From contig JAHHGU010000052.1 of assembly GCA_019359765.1 (NCBI GenBank), positions 1 through 39,398 on the forward strand: a stretch of DNA of 39,398 nt, written 5' to 3'. Shown in pieces: positions 15,771 through 23,066 of the stretch. Below the pieces are notes generated by a model. The model had not been told where the DNA came from. It saw only the letters and a list, made by a program, of their open reading frames with translations, and did not search any database. Source of the stretch: Aphanothece sp. CMT-3BRIN-NPC111 (lineage in GTDB: Bacteria > Cyanobacteriota > Cyanobacteriia > Cyanobacteriales > JAHHGU01). The position numbers were made by a program, and so were the translations under genes. Numbering within the stretch: the first letter of the stretch is position 1; every line of letters starts with the position of its first letter.

Positions 15771-16271
15771 TTAACGCTCAAAAGTGTCTTTCCCCCAGCC
15801 CGGAGCCTTTTGCGCCGCCCTCAGAACAAATGCCGCTAACTTTTCCACCTGCTCACTTTGCATCCAGCTTTCCGGTACTTGGCGACACCAAAAGGTTTCT
15901 TCGCTACCGTCATAGGTCATAGGTTGCCTTAGGAAAGCAACTAAGGCGTTGATGTTATCACGAGGTGGAGTAGCACCGGCTAGGGTGTTCAGAGATAGAG
16001 ACACCATTGGATCGGGCAAAGTAGATCCTCCAACATGACAATTCATACAATGTTGCTCAAATAGCTGCTTACCGGCGGAGAGGTCTTTGGCAGAGAATTG
16101 GCGAGTCTCGCCCTGTCCGTTTAAATCTAGGGAGATTGGCTCAGTGACTCGCAGGTATTGTGCAACGTAGGAGTCTACAGCTGCTTGAGCCGGAGCGCTG
16201 ACCATCAATACCCCCACGCAAACGACTAAAACCGCAAGTAGACAGCGAATTGAAAACAATCGACGCAGCAT
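15771..16271 (-). CDS. psbV2: Cytochrome c-550-like protein PsbV2
   Basis: A psbV paralogue found next to psbV in some cyanobacteria; the protein is a luminal c-type cytochrome of uncertain role around photosystem II. The 166-residue precursor has a signal peptide ending AQA30. Heme is bound at CMNCH (75-79). It keeps the PsbV blocks LAGATPPRDN and TYDG, but where PsbV has its axial His, the sequence reads FWCRQVPESW with Cys129. A His/Cys heme is known for Thermosynechococcus PsbV2, which supports the name. It lies 143 bases after psbV, with a repeat in the spacer, and no clear ribosome site is seen. Confidence 0.93.
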   Translation of the reverse strand: MLRRLFSIRCLLAVLVVCVGVLMVSAPAQAAVDSYVAQYLRVTEPISLDLNGQGETRQFSAKDLSAGKQLFEQHCMNCHVGGSTLPDPMVSLSLNTLAGATPPRDNINALVAFLRQPMTYDGSEETFWCRQVPESWMQSEQVEKLAAFVLRAAQKAPGWGKDTFER

Positions 16272-16331
16272 AGGGTGAAGTTATGAGTTATGAATTAGGA
16301 GTTTTATGAGTCTTGAGTTAATTCAAAACTC

Positions 16332-16398
16332 TGTAGGAGCGCGTTTAACCAAAATGTCGATGGGAAAATCGCCCATTGTAGCGAGACCCGCCCCTACA
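16332..16398. repeat. Degenerate inverted repeat in the psbV-psbV2 spacer
   Basis: TGTAGGAGCG (16332-16341) and CGCCCCTACA (16389-16398) form imperfect arms around GTTTAACCAAAAT; outside them lie (TCAAAAC)-like words on both sides (16321-16331 and 16400-16410). It looks like a small mobile repeat inserted between two co-oriented genes. Confidence 0.5.
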
Positions 16399-16414
16399 AA
16401 CTCAAAACTCTCTT

Positions 16415-16906
16415 TTAGCGCACGCTCTTGCCGCCGCCCCACTTATCGCCCACAATTTTTGGCTGTAGGAGAATATGACCGGCGATCGCGGTTAGGTCAT
16501 CTTGGGTGAGATTTCTCATCTCCGAGAAAATATCGGCGCTTTCCATGCTGGGGTGCACTTCAGCAATGTCCGTTTCCCCGTCGTAGGTCGTGGGATGCTG
16601 CATATAGTCCACTAATGCCTCTACGTTGTCCCGTGGAGGCGTTGCCCCAGCCAAGTCGCTGGGACCAAGACCTACGTTGAAGTCTGTCTTCGTAGTGCCT
16701 CCGGCATGGCACTGAGCGCAGGCGTAGTTAAACAGGCGTTTGCCTTCCTTAACTTGTTTGAGGCTTAGGGTTACATTTTCACCCTGTTCATTTAGTTTCA
16801 CCGTGCGTGTGCTGGCGTCGAGTTCGAGTGCCGTCGCACTGGTGACGACCAACTGAAAGGCAAAGAATATAGTAGCCACAGCAAGCCATATGAATCGCTT
16901 AAGCAT
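16415..16906 (-). CDS. psbV: Cytochrome c550, photosystem II extrinsic subunit
   Basis: Extrinsic luminal subunit that stabilises the oxygen-evolving Mn4CaO5 cluster. I start at the ATG of 16904-16906, since AAGGAGA lies directly upstream; an earlier TTG would overlap that ribosome site. The 163-residue precursor is cut after ATA26. CAQCH (63-67) binds the heme, and His118 in AEVHPSM (His92 of the mature protein, the usual numbering) is the second axial ligand. The C-terminus WGGGKSVR is typical. It is first in psbV-psbV2-petJ. Confidence 0.97.
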   Translation of the reverse strand: MLKRFIWLAVATIFFAFQLVVTSATALELDASTRTVKLNEQGENVTLSLKQVKEGKRLFNYACAQCHAGGTTKTDFNVGLGPSDLAGATPPRDNVEALVDYMQHPTTYDGETDIAEVHPSMESADIFSEMRNLTQDDLTAIAGHILLQPKIVGDKWGGGKSVR

Positions 16907-17116
16907 AGTTCTCCTTATCAAGTTCGGCTCAGTTTCAGTTATTGAATCCTCAACACAGCGCGTGCCTCAATCTCCTAGCATCCTCTACCTGAGGTGCTGA
17001 CAGCCAACAATCATCGGGGCAAAAACAAGCAAGCCTGTGCCCTATAAAACAAAATCGACGTTTAGGATGTTCCCGTTCATGCATGGCTAGTAGATGGTTG
17101 ACCGGAATCGGCCTTC

Positions 17117-17308
17117 CTAGCTAGGGGTGCCTGAACCTGACCTTTGAGACAGAATCTTAGAAATGATTGCCTTTACATCCTCCAAGGCCAGACGGGTCTC
17201 TTGAGTTTTATAGGCAATTCCTAACTGCTCGCACAGATGGAACACCTCCTCCACGGAGAGGTTATAGTCTAATGCGATTTCTGCAATTGACAGATCTGCA
17301 AATCCCAT
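17117..17308 (-). CDS. Small conserved protein, IF2_N-like fold
   Basis: A 63-residue protein: MGFADLSIAEIALDYN, LSVEEVFHLCEQLGIAYKTQ, ETRLALEDVKAIISKILSQ. The strand-helix-helix pattern with a Leu/Ile-rich core resembles the N-terminal domain of translation initiation factor IF-2, and also winged HTH-like modules. Similar short proteins occur in cyanobacteria; I know no defined function. It lies between psbV and accD on the same strand with separate leaders. Confidence 0.65.
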   Translation of the reverse strand: MGFADLSIAEIALDYNLSVEEVFHLCEQLGIAYKTQETRLALEDVKAIISKILSQRSGSGTPS

Positions 17309-17404
17309 GATGATTGCCTGCTGACAAGCGAAGATTGAGTCGCTTTATTATGAATATCATGCCACTGAGCGATCCCTTTCCCTACATCACTTGGTTGTTT
17401 GGCC

Positions 17405-18328
17405 TCAATCCGACCCCCTAAGCCCCAAGGTCATGACTTCTGGGACGGGGATTAACGGCGGTGTAGTTGGGAGAGGCTGATGCAGGCGAATCAGTTGGGC
17501 TAGAGTTTTCTTTAACTGGGTGCGAGACACAATGGCATCTACAAAGCCATGTTGCAGAAGATACTCAGAGGTCTGAAAATCATCAGGTAGCTTTTCTCTT
17601 AGGGTTTGCTCAATGACACGACGCCCCGCAAACCCAATCGTGGCTTTCGGCTCTGCCAGAATGATATCTCCGAGCATGGCAAAGCTAGCGATGACGCCGC
17701 CAGTAGTGGGATGAGTCAGAACCGGGATGTAAAGCAGTTTGGCTTCTCGATGACGCTCTAGGGCACCTGAAATTTTAGCCATTTGCATCAGGCTCAACAT
17801 GCCCTCCTGCATCCTAGCGCCACCAGAAGCACAGACAATCACCACGGGCAAGCTAGCCTTTGTGCCTTGTTCAATCAAGCGGGTGAGTTTTTCCCCCACC
17901 ACAGAACCCATGCTGCCGCCCATGAAGCGAAAGTCCATGACGCCTAGAGCAACTGGCAACCCCTCTAACTGACCAGTACCAGTAGAGACGGCATCTACCA
18001 AGCTGGTTTTTTCTTGGGTTTCTCGCAATCTATCGCTGTAAGATTTGCGATCGCGGAACTTCAGCGGATCTGTTGGACGCAGCTGCTCATCTAAGGGCAT
18101 CCAGGTATTAGTATCAATCAACTGGCGGATGCGTTCAACGCTTGTCACCCGTCTGTGATGATGACACTCCAGGCAGACCATTTGATTGGCTCTCAGGTCT
18201 TTGGTATAGGCAAGGGTGCCACAAGCCTCACATTTGGTCCATAGGCCATCGGCAATCTCGCGTTCCTGCTGCTGTTGACTAATTGCGTCTGATTTCGGTC
18301 TATTTGCAAACCAATCGAATAGAGACAT
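17405..18328 (-). CDS. accD: Acetyl-CoA carboxylase carboxyltransferase subunit beta
   Basis: Beta subunit of the carboxyltransferase that transfers CO2 from biotin-BCCP to acetyl-CoA, the first step of fatty acid synthesis. The 307 residues match family length. The N-terminal zinc ribbon has Cys33, Cys36, Cys52 and Cys55 (CEACG, CLECH). The crotonase-like core shows GTGQLEGLPVALGVMDFRFMGGSMG, CASGGARMQEGMLSLMQM, HPTTGGVIASFAMLGD and IGFAGRRVIEQT. The leader at 18335-18355 contains three tandem AAGGATG heptamers. A DUF2007 gene lies upstream on the same strand. Confidence 0.98.
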   Translation of the reverse strand: MSLFDWFANRPKSDAISQQQQEREIADGLWTKCEACGTLAYTKDLRANQMVCLECHHHRRVTSVERIRQLIDTNTWMPLDEQLRPTDPLKFRDRKSYSDRLRETQEKTSLVDAVSTGTGQLEGLPVALGVMDFRFMGGSMGSVVGEKLTRLIEQGTKASLPVVIVCASGGARMQEGMLSLMQMAKISGALERHREAKLLYIPVLTHPTTGGVIASFAMLGDIILAEPKATIGFAGRRVIEQTLREKLPDDFQTSEYLLQHGFVDAIVSRTQLKKTLAQLIRLHQPLPTTPPLIPVPEVMTLGLRGSD

Positions 18329-18334
18329 GATCTC

Positions 18335-18355
18335 AAGGATGAAGGATGAAGGATG
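18335..18355. repeat. Three tandem AAGGATG heptamers in the accD leader
   Basis: AAGGATG is repeated three times without change, starting seven bases before the accD ATG (on the minus strand the unit reads CATCCTT). This is the short tandemly repeated repetitive class of cyanobacteria. A CTACGCC-type word follows at 18356-18378. Confidence 0.8.
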
Positions 18356-18428
18356 TACGGCGTAGCCGTTGCCGCAGACTAGGATGAATTAATTCTGCAC
18401 TCATCCTTTTCCATTGTGCTTTCTATTA

Positions 18429-18656
18429 CTAATTCTCCTGCACCTCTGTGTTATCTTCTTCAACCGGACTCAACAAAAGCAAGGCAGTCCACTGGTCAAT
18501 CGAGCGCACTTGCAAGGCGGCTGGACCTCCTTGCCCGAAATACGAGGCAATTCCCAGGTCAATAATCCGGCTGGGAATTTCATGAGCTGCTAGCACTTGC
18601 TGCATTAACTCGGCTTCCCAGCGGGCGCTAGTGGTTTTGAGTGCAATCCAAGACAC
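18429..18656 (-). CDS. DUF2007 domain protein
   Basis: A small protein with the DUF2007 pattern: SWIALKTTSARWEAELMQQV, HEIPSRIIDLG, GGPAALQVRSIDQWTALLLL. The domain is a ferredoxin-like fold of about 70 residues annotated as a putative signal-transducing protein with no proven role. I prefer the GTG at 18654-18656, which gives the usual short N-terminus (75 residues); the frame is open to an ATG at 18710, whose additional Cys- and Lys-rich residues do not match the family. It lies 100 bases upstream of accD on the same strand. Confidence 0.75.
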   Translation of the reverse strand: MSWIALKTTSARWEAELMQQVLAAHEIPSRIIDLGIASYFGQGGPAALQVRSIDQWTALLLLSPVEEDNTEVQEN

Positions 18657-18804
18657 AGGTTTACTGTAGCATTTTGTTTTGCACCCTATTTTAAAGCTCT
18701 GGCTCCACATACAGCCTTTTTAAGTGTAAATAAAAGTGAAGTTTTATCAATATGTTTATTCTAGGAATTGTAGAAACACTGAACTGTGGTTTTCAGATAT
18801 TTTT

Positions 18805-18837
18805 AACCACAGATAAACACAGATGAACACAGATACC
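18805..18837. repeat. Degenerate ACACAGAT repeats
   Basis: The words CACAGAT, CACAGATG and CACAGATA recur every ten bases or so (ACCACAGATAAACACAGATG and on). A complementary relative (ATCTGCG words) lies at 22914-22954. Both are spacer repeats downstream or upstream of operons. Confidence 0.55.
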
Positions 18838-18881
18838 AGTAAGTATTGAGCCACTGAAACGTATGCCAGAAAGATAGGATC

Positions 18882-19955
18882 TTATGCTTGATGCACCAAC
18901 TCGAGAGAATTCACAGCTTGGCTAATTTCCTTTAGTTTCTGAGCAACTTGACCGCTAGTTAACAATATTTCTGCCTCAGCTATGCCAGATTCTAAATCTG
19001 GACATATGCCGCAACGCCACAGATAAAACCCGCCGTTCCAAACAGTTAGTGGCATCAGTTCAGAGGAGTTGCCTTGCAAGACTTCTTGCATCTGTGCTAC
19101 CAGAACGGTGAGCGAGTCTAGAGGTACTTCCTTGCCAGCAAAGCCGTAATCGCGAGGATGTAGAAGCAGACGTTCAAAGGAGGGATTACAACCAAGTTGA
19201 CCCAGCCCAATAATAGCTGTGCGATCGCGCGGCAAGTCACAACTGCCCTCTAATCCTTTGACGCTGGTGAAACGCTGTTGTCCTCGCAACCCATAAGCGT
19301 CTTGGAACATAATTTCAGTGGGGGGATGGACAAACCCCGAAATAATGTGGGCATCACCCGCGTAAGGGCACCACATTAGTTCCATAGTTGCTAGTGGTGG
19401 ACGCTTGCCAATTTGGTCACGATATGGTAATAACACCTGAGCGAGGGGAAAATGCTGGGGTAGATAGACAAATCCTAACTTTGTTATCTCGAAGACTTGC
19501 TGGGCTTGTGCCAGGGACAGAGGCTCCCAATTAACTCCCAACCCTTGCCAGATGTGAATCAGGGGGATGCCATACTTAGTGGGCATGATATCGCCCCCAT
19601 GTATCACCACTGGCTGCCCAGCGGTGGCTAGCATTAAAGCGGTTAAGGGAGTGATGGGTGCGGTGCGCGATCGCCCATCGTAGGGTGTCCCCAAAACTAT
19701 TACAGGCGAACGATGATGAGCGGTAGGTTGAAGTTTTGGCCCCAGCTCGTCGTAGGCATCCAGCATCCCAGCTAATTCTTCACCAGTGGGGCGCTTAATC
19801 CGGTGGGCAATTAGAAACGCTCCTATTTGCGCTGGTGTTGCTTCTTGTAGCAGCATCATCCGGATGGCATCTGCCGCTTCGGAGCGACTTAAATTTTTTC
19901 CGGTGTGGGGGCCGCTGCCCACTTTTTTTAGAAGTTCTCTAAAGGTATTACTCAT
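18882..19955 (-). CDS. Anthranilate phosphoribosyltransferase-like (TrpD2/YbiB type) protein
   Basis: A 357-residue member of the glycosyltransferase family 3 fold. The all-alpha N-terminal domain (NLSRSEAADAIRMMLLQEAT, IGAFLIAHRIKRPTGEEL) and an alpha/beta domain with ITPLTALMLATAGQPVVIHGG are clear. In place of the TrpD phosphoribosyl motif GTGGD it reads GTPYDGRSRT, and the anthranilate-site residues are not conserved, as in TrpD2 proteins such as E. coli YbiB, which bind nucleic acid and lack TrpD activity. Hence it is probably not the tryptophan enzyme. It is a single minus-strand gene. Confidence 0.85.
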   Translation of the reverse strand: MSNTFRELLKKVGSGPHTGKNLSRSEAADAIRMMLLQEATPAQIGAFLIAHRIKRPTGEELAGMLDAYDELGPKLQPTAHHRSPVIVLGTPYDGRSRTAPITPLTALMLATAGQPVVIHGGDIMPTKYGIPLIHIWQGLGVNWEPLSLAQAQQVFEITKLGFVYLPQHFPLAQVLLPYRDQIGKRPPLATMELMWCPYAGDAHIISGFVHPPTEIMFQDAYGLRGQQRFTSVKGLEGSCDLPRDRTAIIGLGQLGCNPSFERLLLHPRDYGFAGKEVPLDSLTVLVAQMQEVLQGNSSELMPLTVWNGGFYLWRCGICPDLESGIAEAEILLTSGQVAQKLKEISQAVNSLELVHQA

Positions 19956-20020
19956 CAGAAATTGTGGGTGGAAACCCCGTCATGTCGCTGCGCTCCAATT
20001 CGTAATTCGTAATTAATACC

Positions 20021-20095
20021 CCATAAATAAATTTAAGGGCTTGGACATTGATGCTACGCATTTATGAGTTTTCCATAAATAAATTTAGGGGCTTG
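20021..20095. repeat. Two 23-base direct repeats in the TrpD2-lysR spacer
   Basis: CCATAAATAAATTTA followed by (A/G)GGGCTTG occurs at 20021-20043 and 20073-20095 with one mismatch, 52 bases apart. ATTCGTAATTCGTAATTA to the left and GATTACGAATTA to the right add an outer inverted repeat. No gene is seen here. Confidence 0.65.
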
Positions 20096-20339
20096 AAACC
20101 GGGGATTACGAATTATTTTGGTCATAAGAAGGACGGCTTTATATTAGAGATGTGTCGTGTTAGACTTACAGGTGGTCTATGACCCACCCAGACGTCGGAG
20201 ACAGAAAGCCTAACACCCTCGTTCGATAGTCTTCTATCGACGGCGCAGAAAAGACGGCAGACTGGGAAAAAAGGACGAGGCAATGTTAATTCAACCTCTC
20301 CCTTACTAAAATACATAAATATTTGTTTGTTTTCCAGTT

Positions 20340-20434
20340 GCTGCGGGACACGCAGTAGTAAAGTCTGTGGAGCGAACATCTCTACCAAAACTTCTTCGGG
20401 AGTAGAGGCAGTTGCTATGAAGCAGAAAACCTAA
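20340..20434 (+). pseudogene. tnpB (IS200/IS605 family) 3' end relic
   Basis: Codons AAGHAVV (20340-20360), then a frameshift, then VCGANISTKTSSGVEAVAM to the stop at 20432-20434 match the C-terminal tail of cyanobacterial TnpB. The same DNA word AGTCTGTGGAGCGAACATC occurs in the other TnpB relic (complement of about 27328-27346). Everything upstream of the tail has gone. The element's right end follows at 20430-20482. Confidence 0.72.
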
Positions 20435-20482
20435 GTCGTGAGTCTTAGGAATCTCTGACATTTATGTCGGGGAGGATGTCAA
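20430..20482 (+). mobile_element. Right end of an IS200/IS605-type element
   Basis: CCTAAG (20430-20435) pairs with CTTAGG (20444-20449), and CTCTGACAT (20453-20461) pairs with ATGTCGGGG (20464-20472), a nine-pair stem with two-base loop, then AGGATGTCAA. The order GGAATCTC, hairpin, GGATGTCAA is the same as at 27181-27230. Subterminal hairpins are what the single-strand transposase of this family recognises. It ends ten bases from the lysR stop. Confidence 0.65.
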
Positions 20483-20491
20483 AATAAGACC

Positions 20492-21529
20492 CTATACCCT
20501 TTCTAGTTCCCGGCTAACCGCCGAGCGATCGCAGCTAATCGGCACAGAGGTATTAGAGCCTATTGCCTGATTGCTGTTCGCCGAGTCACTTAACGGCATA
20601 TTTAGTTGCCGCACCAGTTGGCAAAAGTGTTTAATCGGGGGAATTTGTAGCCGATCGCGTGTAGTGACTAGGGCGACCTGACGAGTTAAGCTCAGATCCG
20701 TTAGCGAGTCTGCGATCTTGGATGTCGTGACCTCCGGTGCAGGGGCAATGCCTCGGACGGTCAGGGTTGGGTCTGTGTGGGCGTCCACTAAAGCCGAGTG
20801 TGGCAACAGAGCAATCAATTCTCCCTGTCGCACGACGCCGCGAAAGGCATCAAGCGTATTTAACTCCATAACCGCTTGCAGTGTCGCCCCCTGCTGCAAA
20901 AATTGATCTTGTACTAACCGTTGCATACCGTAGCCATCTTTAAAAACCACTTGCCGGTACTGAACCAATTCTGACCAAGGCACCTGCTCATGTTTAGTCA
21001 GGGGATGATTCGCCGCCATCAAGATTTCGATTGGCTCATTGTAAAGGACGTCAACCACCATTTCTGGGCTGGCGGTAAAAAAGGGGTTATTCATCACGAT
21101 CGCCACATCCACTAGGCCATCTCGGAGGACTTTTAAAGCGCGATCGCTACCCAAAGCAGTTACCCGCAACTGTACGTCTGGGTAGTCGCGACAAAATTGC
21201 TGCAATACTGGCGGCAAGTAGTGGGAACATACCGAGTGAATCGCCGCCACACACAGTTCTGGCTGCTTTCCTGCCAACAAATCCGCTAACTCTTGAGTTG
21301 CGCTGTGCCACTCCTGGCATATTTTCCGGGCGCGAGGCAAAAATCGTTCCCCTGCCAGTGTCAGCTTTGCCTGCGTCGTGCGATGAAACAGTGACAAACC
21401 CATTTCTGCTTCCAGCGCCTGAATTTGGCGGCTGATTGTGGACTGGGTGACTCCACATTTTCTCGCCGCTTGCTGAAAGCTGCCGGTTTCAGCGACAAAT
21501 AGAAACGCTTGCAACTGCTCGATCCGCAT
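20492..21529 (-). CDS. LysR-type transcriptional regulator
   Basis: A 345-residue LTTR. The N-terminal winged HTH (MRIEQLQAFLFVAETGSFQQ, AARKCGVTQSTISRQIQALE, FHRTTQAKLTLAGERFLP) is canonical; residues 90-300 form the LysR substrate-binding domain (ELCVAAIHSVCSHYLPPVLQ, GLVDVAIVMNN, LLPHSAL). The last 40 residues are a Ser/Asn-rich extension not typical of the family. It is divergent from modA across about 410 bases, so regulation of molybdate uptake is possible but not shown. A CTAAA-N7-TTTAG site at 21542-21558 may be autoregulatory. Inducer unknown. Confidence 0.93.
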   Translation of the reverse strand: MRIEQLQAFLFVAETGSFQQAARKCGVTQSTISRQIQALEAEMGLSLFHRTTQAKLTLAGERFLPRARKICQEWHSATQELADLLAGKQPELCVAAIHSVCSHYLPPVLQQFCRDYPDVQLRVTALGSDRALKVLRDGLVDVAIVMNNPFFTASPEMVVDVLYNEPIEILMAANHPLTKHEQVPWSELVQYRQVVFKDGYGMQRLVQDQFLQQGATLQAVMELNTLDAFRGVVRQGELIALLPHSALVDAHTDPTLTVRGIAPAPEVTTSKIADSLTDLSLTRQVALVTTRDRLQIPPIKHFCQLVRQLNMPLSDSANSNQAIGSNTSVPISCDRSAVSRELERV

Positions 21530-21541
21530 ATTTTATGTAGG

Positions 21542-21558
21542 CTAAAGCATACTTTTAG
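21542..21558. promoter_or_regulatory. Possible LTTR autoregulatory site
   Basis: CTAAA-N7-TTTAG, an interrupted palindrome of the size LysR proteins bind, lies 13 bases upstream of the lysR ATG. Judged by symmetry alone. The rest of the 21530-21942 spacer is AT-rich with no gene seen. Confidence 0.3.
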
Positions 21559-21942
21559 ATTAAATGACCATAACGGATTTAACAGGGCAGTTCGGTAAGG
21601 TTTGATACAGATAGTCGCATAGGTGATGACCGCTCGCTGATAACTTATTACCCAAAATCAACGCATTACGGATTACAATAACTGCGGTGTTACTCACGAC
21701 TAATCAATTAATAAGCAGGTGGGCATAAATAAACATAGCTGATGGGGCATTTATTCGGGGTAGACCATTGACTACTAAAGCAATAGTATTGGAATTGCGC
21801 TTACTTTTTTTTTAATAAAAGGCAAAAAATTAAGAGCGCGAAGAAACAAAATAAATATAAAATTTCAATAATTAGCTAGTGATGATAAATATAATTTACT
21901 AATTACTAAATTATTGCTAATGATATACATTTGCTTATTTAT

Positions 21943-22749
21943 ATGAAAATAACAACCTTTTTTCCATACATTAGTTTGCTAAATATAGCTATTGTTTTGA
22001 CAATAGGTGCCTGTCAAAACACACCAAATGCCCCGATAGTGGAAAAACAGGCTGTATCAGCTAACTTGACGGTTTCCGCAGCCATTAGTTTGACTGGTGC
22101 TTTGCAAGAGATCAAGTCACTCTACCGACAACAGCATCAAAATGTTACCGTCACTTATAACTTTGGTGCTTCTGGTTCTCTTGAGCAACAAATTGAACAG
22201 GGCGCACCAGTTGATATTTTTATTTCTGCTGCTGCTAAACAAATGGATACGTTGCAGCAAAAAAAATTATTGATTTCAGAGACAAGAAAAAACTTGTTAA
22301 CTAACCGCTTGGTATTGATTACACCCAAAAATGCTATTTCTTTATCAAATTTCACAGAATTGGCTCGCCCGCAAGTGCAGCGAATCGCTATTGGGGAACC
22401 AAAAAGCGTTCCCGCGGGAGAATACGCCCAGGAATTACTGAGGAATATCAAAATTTTAAACCAAGTTAAACCAAAATTAATTTACGGCAACAATGTCCGT
22501 CAGGTTTTAACTTACGTCGAAACGGGAAATGTGAACGCTGGTATCGTTTACGCAACAGATGCTAAACAATCTAACCGAGTCCAAGTTGCGGCGACAGCCG
22601 CGGAAAATTTACATTCGCCTATTGTTTATCCGGTGGTGGTGCTAAAACGCAGCCAAAATGCTGCTACTGCTAGAGATTTTGTTCAGTTTTTATCTAGTGA
22701 TACAGCAAAAAGAGTGTTTAAAAAGTATGGTTTTAGAATAGCTAGTTAA
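21943..22749 (+). CDS. modA: Molybdate ABC transporter substrate-binding lipoprotein
   Basis: Periplasmic binding protein that captures molybdate for ModB/ModC. The ATG at 21943 gives 268 residues with a lipoprotein signal: MKITTFFPYISLLNIAIVLT, lipobox IGAC (Cys about residue 24). The family pattern is clear: LTVSAAISLTGALQEIK, YNFGASGSLEQQIEQGAPVD, FISAAAKQMD, PKSVPAGEYAQELL, NVRQVLTYVETGNVNAGIVYATDA, and YPVVVLKRS. No Shine-Dalgarno sequence is visible, and the upstream frame to a TTG at 21931 is unlikely. The gene and its leader are distinctly AT-rich compared with modBC, 317 bases downstream. Confidence 0.95.
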   Translation: MKITTFFPYISLLNIAIVLTIGACQNTPNAPIVEKQAVSANLTVSAAISLTGALQEIKSLYRQQHQNVTVTYNFGASGSLEQQIEQGAPVDIFISAAAKQMDTLQQKKLLISETRKNLLTNRLVLITPKNAISLSNFTELARPQVQRIAIGEPKSVPAGEYAQELLRNIKILNQVKPKLIYGNNVRQVLTYVETGNVNAGIVYATDAKQSNRVQVAATAAENLHSPIVYPVVVLKRSQNAATARDFVQFLSSDTAKRVFKKYGFRIAS

Positions 22750-22913
22750 GATTATTTTATATAATATAGCCATTAGCTTTTAGTAGTTATAACGACTAAA
22801 GGGTGCATAGGAAAAAATCGATTATCACTCTTTTATTATAGCAAACACTATAGATTAAAACTCTTGCACAAATCAAAAAAATATCCTCCCATTAATCATG
22901 AAATTTCCAAATT

Positions 22914-22954
22914 ATCTGCGTTAATTTGCGTCCATCTGCATTCATCTGCGGTAA
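22914..22954. repeat. Degenerate ATCTGCG repeat in the modA-modBC spacer
   Basis: Words ATCTGCG, TTTGCG, ATCTGCA and ATCTGCGG follow each other (TTATCTGCGTTAATTTGCGT and on). This is the complement of the 18805-18837 repeat type. Nothing else is seen in the 22750-23066 spacer beyond AT-rich DNA. Confidence 0.5.
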
Positions 22955-23066
22955 AAAAGCTGAAAATTAGTATTCATGTAGAAAGTCTATTCTAGACTTG
23001 TGATTGAGGGTTACAGCTTTAAAATCTTTGTATCCAAAATTGGTAAGACCTTGTATCCGAAATTAA

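Noticed and set aside
18882..19955. Authentic trpD
   Set aside because: The GTGGD phosphoribosyl motif is replaced by GTPYDGRSRT and the gene lacks a tryptophan-operon context, so TrpD2-like is the safer call.
20122..20388. 88-codon minus-strand frame
   Set aside because: It overlaps the TnpB tail and the inverted-repeat region, lacks a ribosome site and has no recognisable domain.
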